NCBI GenBank assembly: GCA_945861415.1
Contig: CAMAUV010000002.1
Coordinates: forward strand, 1 to 64,000
Direction: 5' to 3'
Length of the DNA: 64,000 nt
DNA from: Akkermansia muciniphila
GTDB taxonomy: Bacteria; Verrucomicrobiota; Verrucomicrobiia; Verrucomicrobiales; V1-33
Positions 62,804 through 64,000 of the stretch are shown piece after piece (within the stretch, counting starts at the first letter, position 1; every line of letters begins with the position of its first letter). The translations under genes and the position numbers were made by a program. The notes beneath the pieces were generated by a model. The model saw nothing but the letters and a program-made list of their open reading frames with translations. It had not been told where the DNA came from and made no database searches.

Positions 62804-63634
62804 ATGCGCCTCTACCGCCTTCCCGATTCTCTCATCGCCGTGACTCATGACCGCGCTGTGCGCCTGCCCAGGCTCACGCTGGACGCCGTATTCGCTGCGG
62901 ATGATCCCGCGGCGATGGTGGGGGCCGCGTGGAAGAATGGCGAGCCCTGTGCGCCGCCAGACCTTTCGCAGCCCATCCCCGCGCCCGTCGAGAGCCAGGA
63001 AGTGTGGGCCGCCGGAGTAACGTATTTTCGCAGCCGCGTGGCGCGCATGGAGGAGAGCGAGCAGGCCGGGGCCTCGCGCTTCTACGACATGGTCTATGAG
63101 GCGGACCGCCCTGAGTTGTTTTTCAAAGCCACGGGCCCCCGCGCCCGCGGGCACCGGCAGCCGGTTCGCATCCGTGCGGATGCCACATGGAATGTGCCCG
63201 AGCCCGAACTGGTCCTTGCGGTGAATGCCGAAGGCCGGGTGTTTGGCTACACGATAGGCAACGACATGAGCAGTCGTGACATCGAAGGCGAAAATCTACT
63301 CTATCTTCCGCAGGCGAAGGTGTATCGGGGCTCGTGCGCCGTGGGGCCTTGCCTCACCATCTGTCCGCCAATGAGCGCAGAGACGGGCATCCACCTCACC
63401 ATCCTCCGGGGCGGCGAAGTCGCGTTCGAGGGCAGCACGAGTCTTGCGCAGTTGAAGCGCACACCGCAAGAACTGGCAGACTGGCTTTTCCGCGAGAACG
63501 AATTTCCCCTCGGCGCGCTCCTCTTCACCGGCACCGGTTTGGTGCCGCCTGGGCAGTGGACGCTGGCCATAGGGGATGTCGTGCGCATTCGCATCGACGG
63601 GCTGGGCGAACTGGAGAATGCCGTGGGCGAGTAG
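62804..63634 (+). CDS. Fumarylacetoacetate hydrolase (FAH)-family protein
   Basis: 276 residues. The FAH fold is indicated by VWAAGVTYFRSR, LFFKATGPRARG, and the metal triad region VPEPELVLAVN...GYTIGNDMSSRDIEGENLLYLPQAKVYRGSCAVGP. The two Glu and one Asp metal ligands are present. The family includes 2-keto-3-deoxy-D-arabinonate/xylonate dehydratases (with the same SSRDIEGENxLYxPQAK signature), acylpyruvases and others. The link to the YjhG-type dehydratase in the window favours a sugar-acid dehydratase role, which is an inference. Confidence 0.87.
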   Translation: MRLYRLPDSLIAVTHDRAVRLPRLTLDAVFAADDPAAMVGAAWKNGEPCAPPDLSQPIPAPVESQEVWAAGVTYFRSRVARMEESEQAGASRFYDMVYEADRPELFFKATGPRARGHRQPVRIRADATWNVPEPELVLAVNAEGRVFGYTIGNDMSSRDIEGENLLYLPQAKVYRGSCAVGPCLTICPPMSAETGIHLTILRGGEVAFEGSTSLAQLKRTPQELADWLFRENEFPLGALLFTGTGLVPPGQWTLAIGDVVRIRIDGLGELENAVGE

Positions 63635-63684
63635 CAGGAAAAGGAATTGCCATGCCGCAGGCCCCCGCTTAATATGCCAGTTCC

Positions 63685-64000
63685 ATGCGCCCGTTGCTTT
63701 TCATCGTTTCCCTGATGTCCGCCGCTCCGTCTCTGCGCGGGGAGGAAAAACCCGCCGTGACTGAGGCGTTGCCGCTGCAGTTGAAATGGCAGACGGGTTT
63801 CCGCTACGTGCAGCGCATCGAGATCAACCAGAGCGGCAAGCTGCCGTCGAAGGGAGGTGTGAAAAATCAGCACGCCAACATTACCGCCGAGATGGTGCTT
63901 AGTGTCCGCCCGCACTCAAAGGACGACTGGCGCTCGCTGGGCGTGAACTGGAATGCATTTTCCATAGACGGTTCCAACGGCGGCGCGGAATTTGGCTATA
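63685..64000 (+). CDS. Exported protein of unknown function (partial at right edge)
   Basis: Open to the window end and therefore absent from the ORF track. From the ATG at 63685 it reads a signal peptide (RPLLFIVSLMSAAPSLRG), then LQLKWQTGFRYVQRIEINQSGKL and beta-rich sequence (NITAEMVLSVRPHSKDDWRSLGVNW). The start of a periplasmic beta-sheet protein is likely. It follows the FAH gene by 50 bp and may be read with it. No family can be named from the visible 105 residues. Confidence 0.7.
   Translation, partial: MRPLLFIVSLMSAAPSLRGEEKPAVTEALPLQLKWQTGFRYVQRIEINQSGKLPSKGGVKNQHANITAEMVLSVRPHSKDDWRSLGVNWNAFSIDGSNGGAEFGY

Overview
The window is GC-rich DNA from a bacterium that reads as a member of the Verrucomicrobiota or a close PVC relative. 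This is inferred from gene content, because there is no rRNA in the window. The supporting signs are a fused LpxC-FabZ protein, other lipid A genes (LpxK), several PEP-CTERM/autotransporter-strand type exported proteins, a giant CotH/lamin-tail protein, a Tat-exported Gfo/Idh/MocA oxidoreductase, an SHD1-DUF1028 fusion, a planctomycete-type cytochrome c fragment and a YjhG-type dehydratase. No phage, insertion sequence, CRISPR array, rRNA or tRNA was recognised.

Layout. 0-7 kb: a nucleoid-type coiled-coil protein, moaA, lpxC/fabZ, a Gfo/Idh oxidoreductase and a double CbiX chelatase-like protein. 7-14 kb: a same-strand run of envelope lipoprotein/coiled-coil genes, then a PduO-type adenosyltransferase, tsaE, a DUF1028 fusion and a FtsX-type permease. 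14-24 kb: bioB, a broken metal-binding lipoprotein gene, hemL, a TMEM14 protein, a GH75 chitosanase-like protein, lpxK, aroA and convergent mutL. 24-32 kb: a 1.9-thousand-residue CotH protein and an interrupted beta-strand-repeat PEP-CTERM protein. 32-37 kb: a divergent LuxR-type response regulator/sensor kinase pair, phoH and a ruined AlkD-like gene. 37-44 kb: a HemN-like radical SAM/chorismate-lyase-like pair, an aldolase-DUF151-methyltransferase operon, then a gene graveyard and a Nudix gene. 44-52 kb: proS, exbB/exbD, purT, an RlmM-like methyltransferase and a UDP-glucuronate decarboxylase. 52-64 kb: a YjhG/YagF-type sugar-acid dehydratase with a convergent PocR/AraC regulator, serS, acs, decayed exported-protein genes, a cysteine desulfurase, a FAH-family enzyme and the start of an exported protein.

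Housekeeping genes (two tRNA synthetases, lipid A, tetrapyrrole, biotin, Moco, purine and aromatic synthesis) look intact. About ten other loci carry in-frame stops or frameshifts, and nearly all of those encode exported, surface, sensory or repair functions. MutL also lacks the usual endonuclease motif, and ExbD has Asn where the proton-carrying Asp is expected. The main message of the window is therefore a core genome that is intact next to an accessory/exported proteome in visible decay. This suggests a lineage undergoing niche specialisation or host association. Sequencing error cannot be excluded for the single-stop cases, but it does not explain the multiply broken genes.
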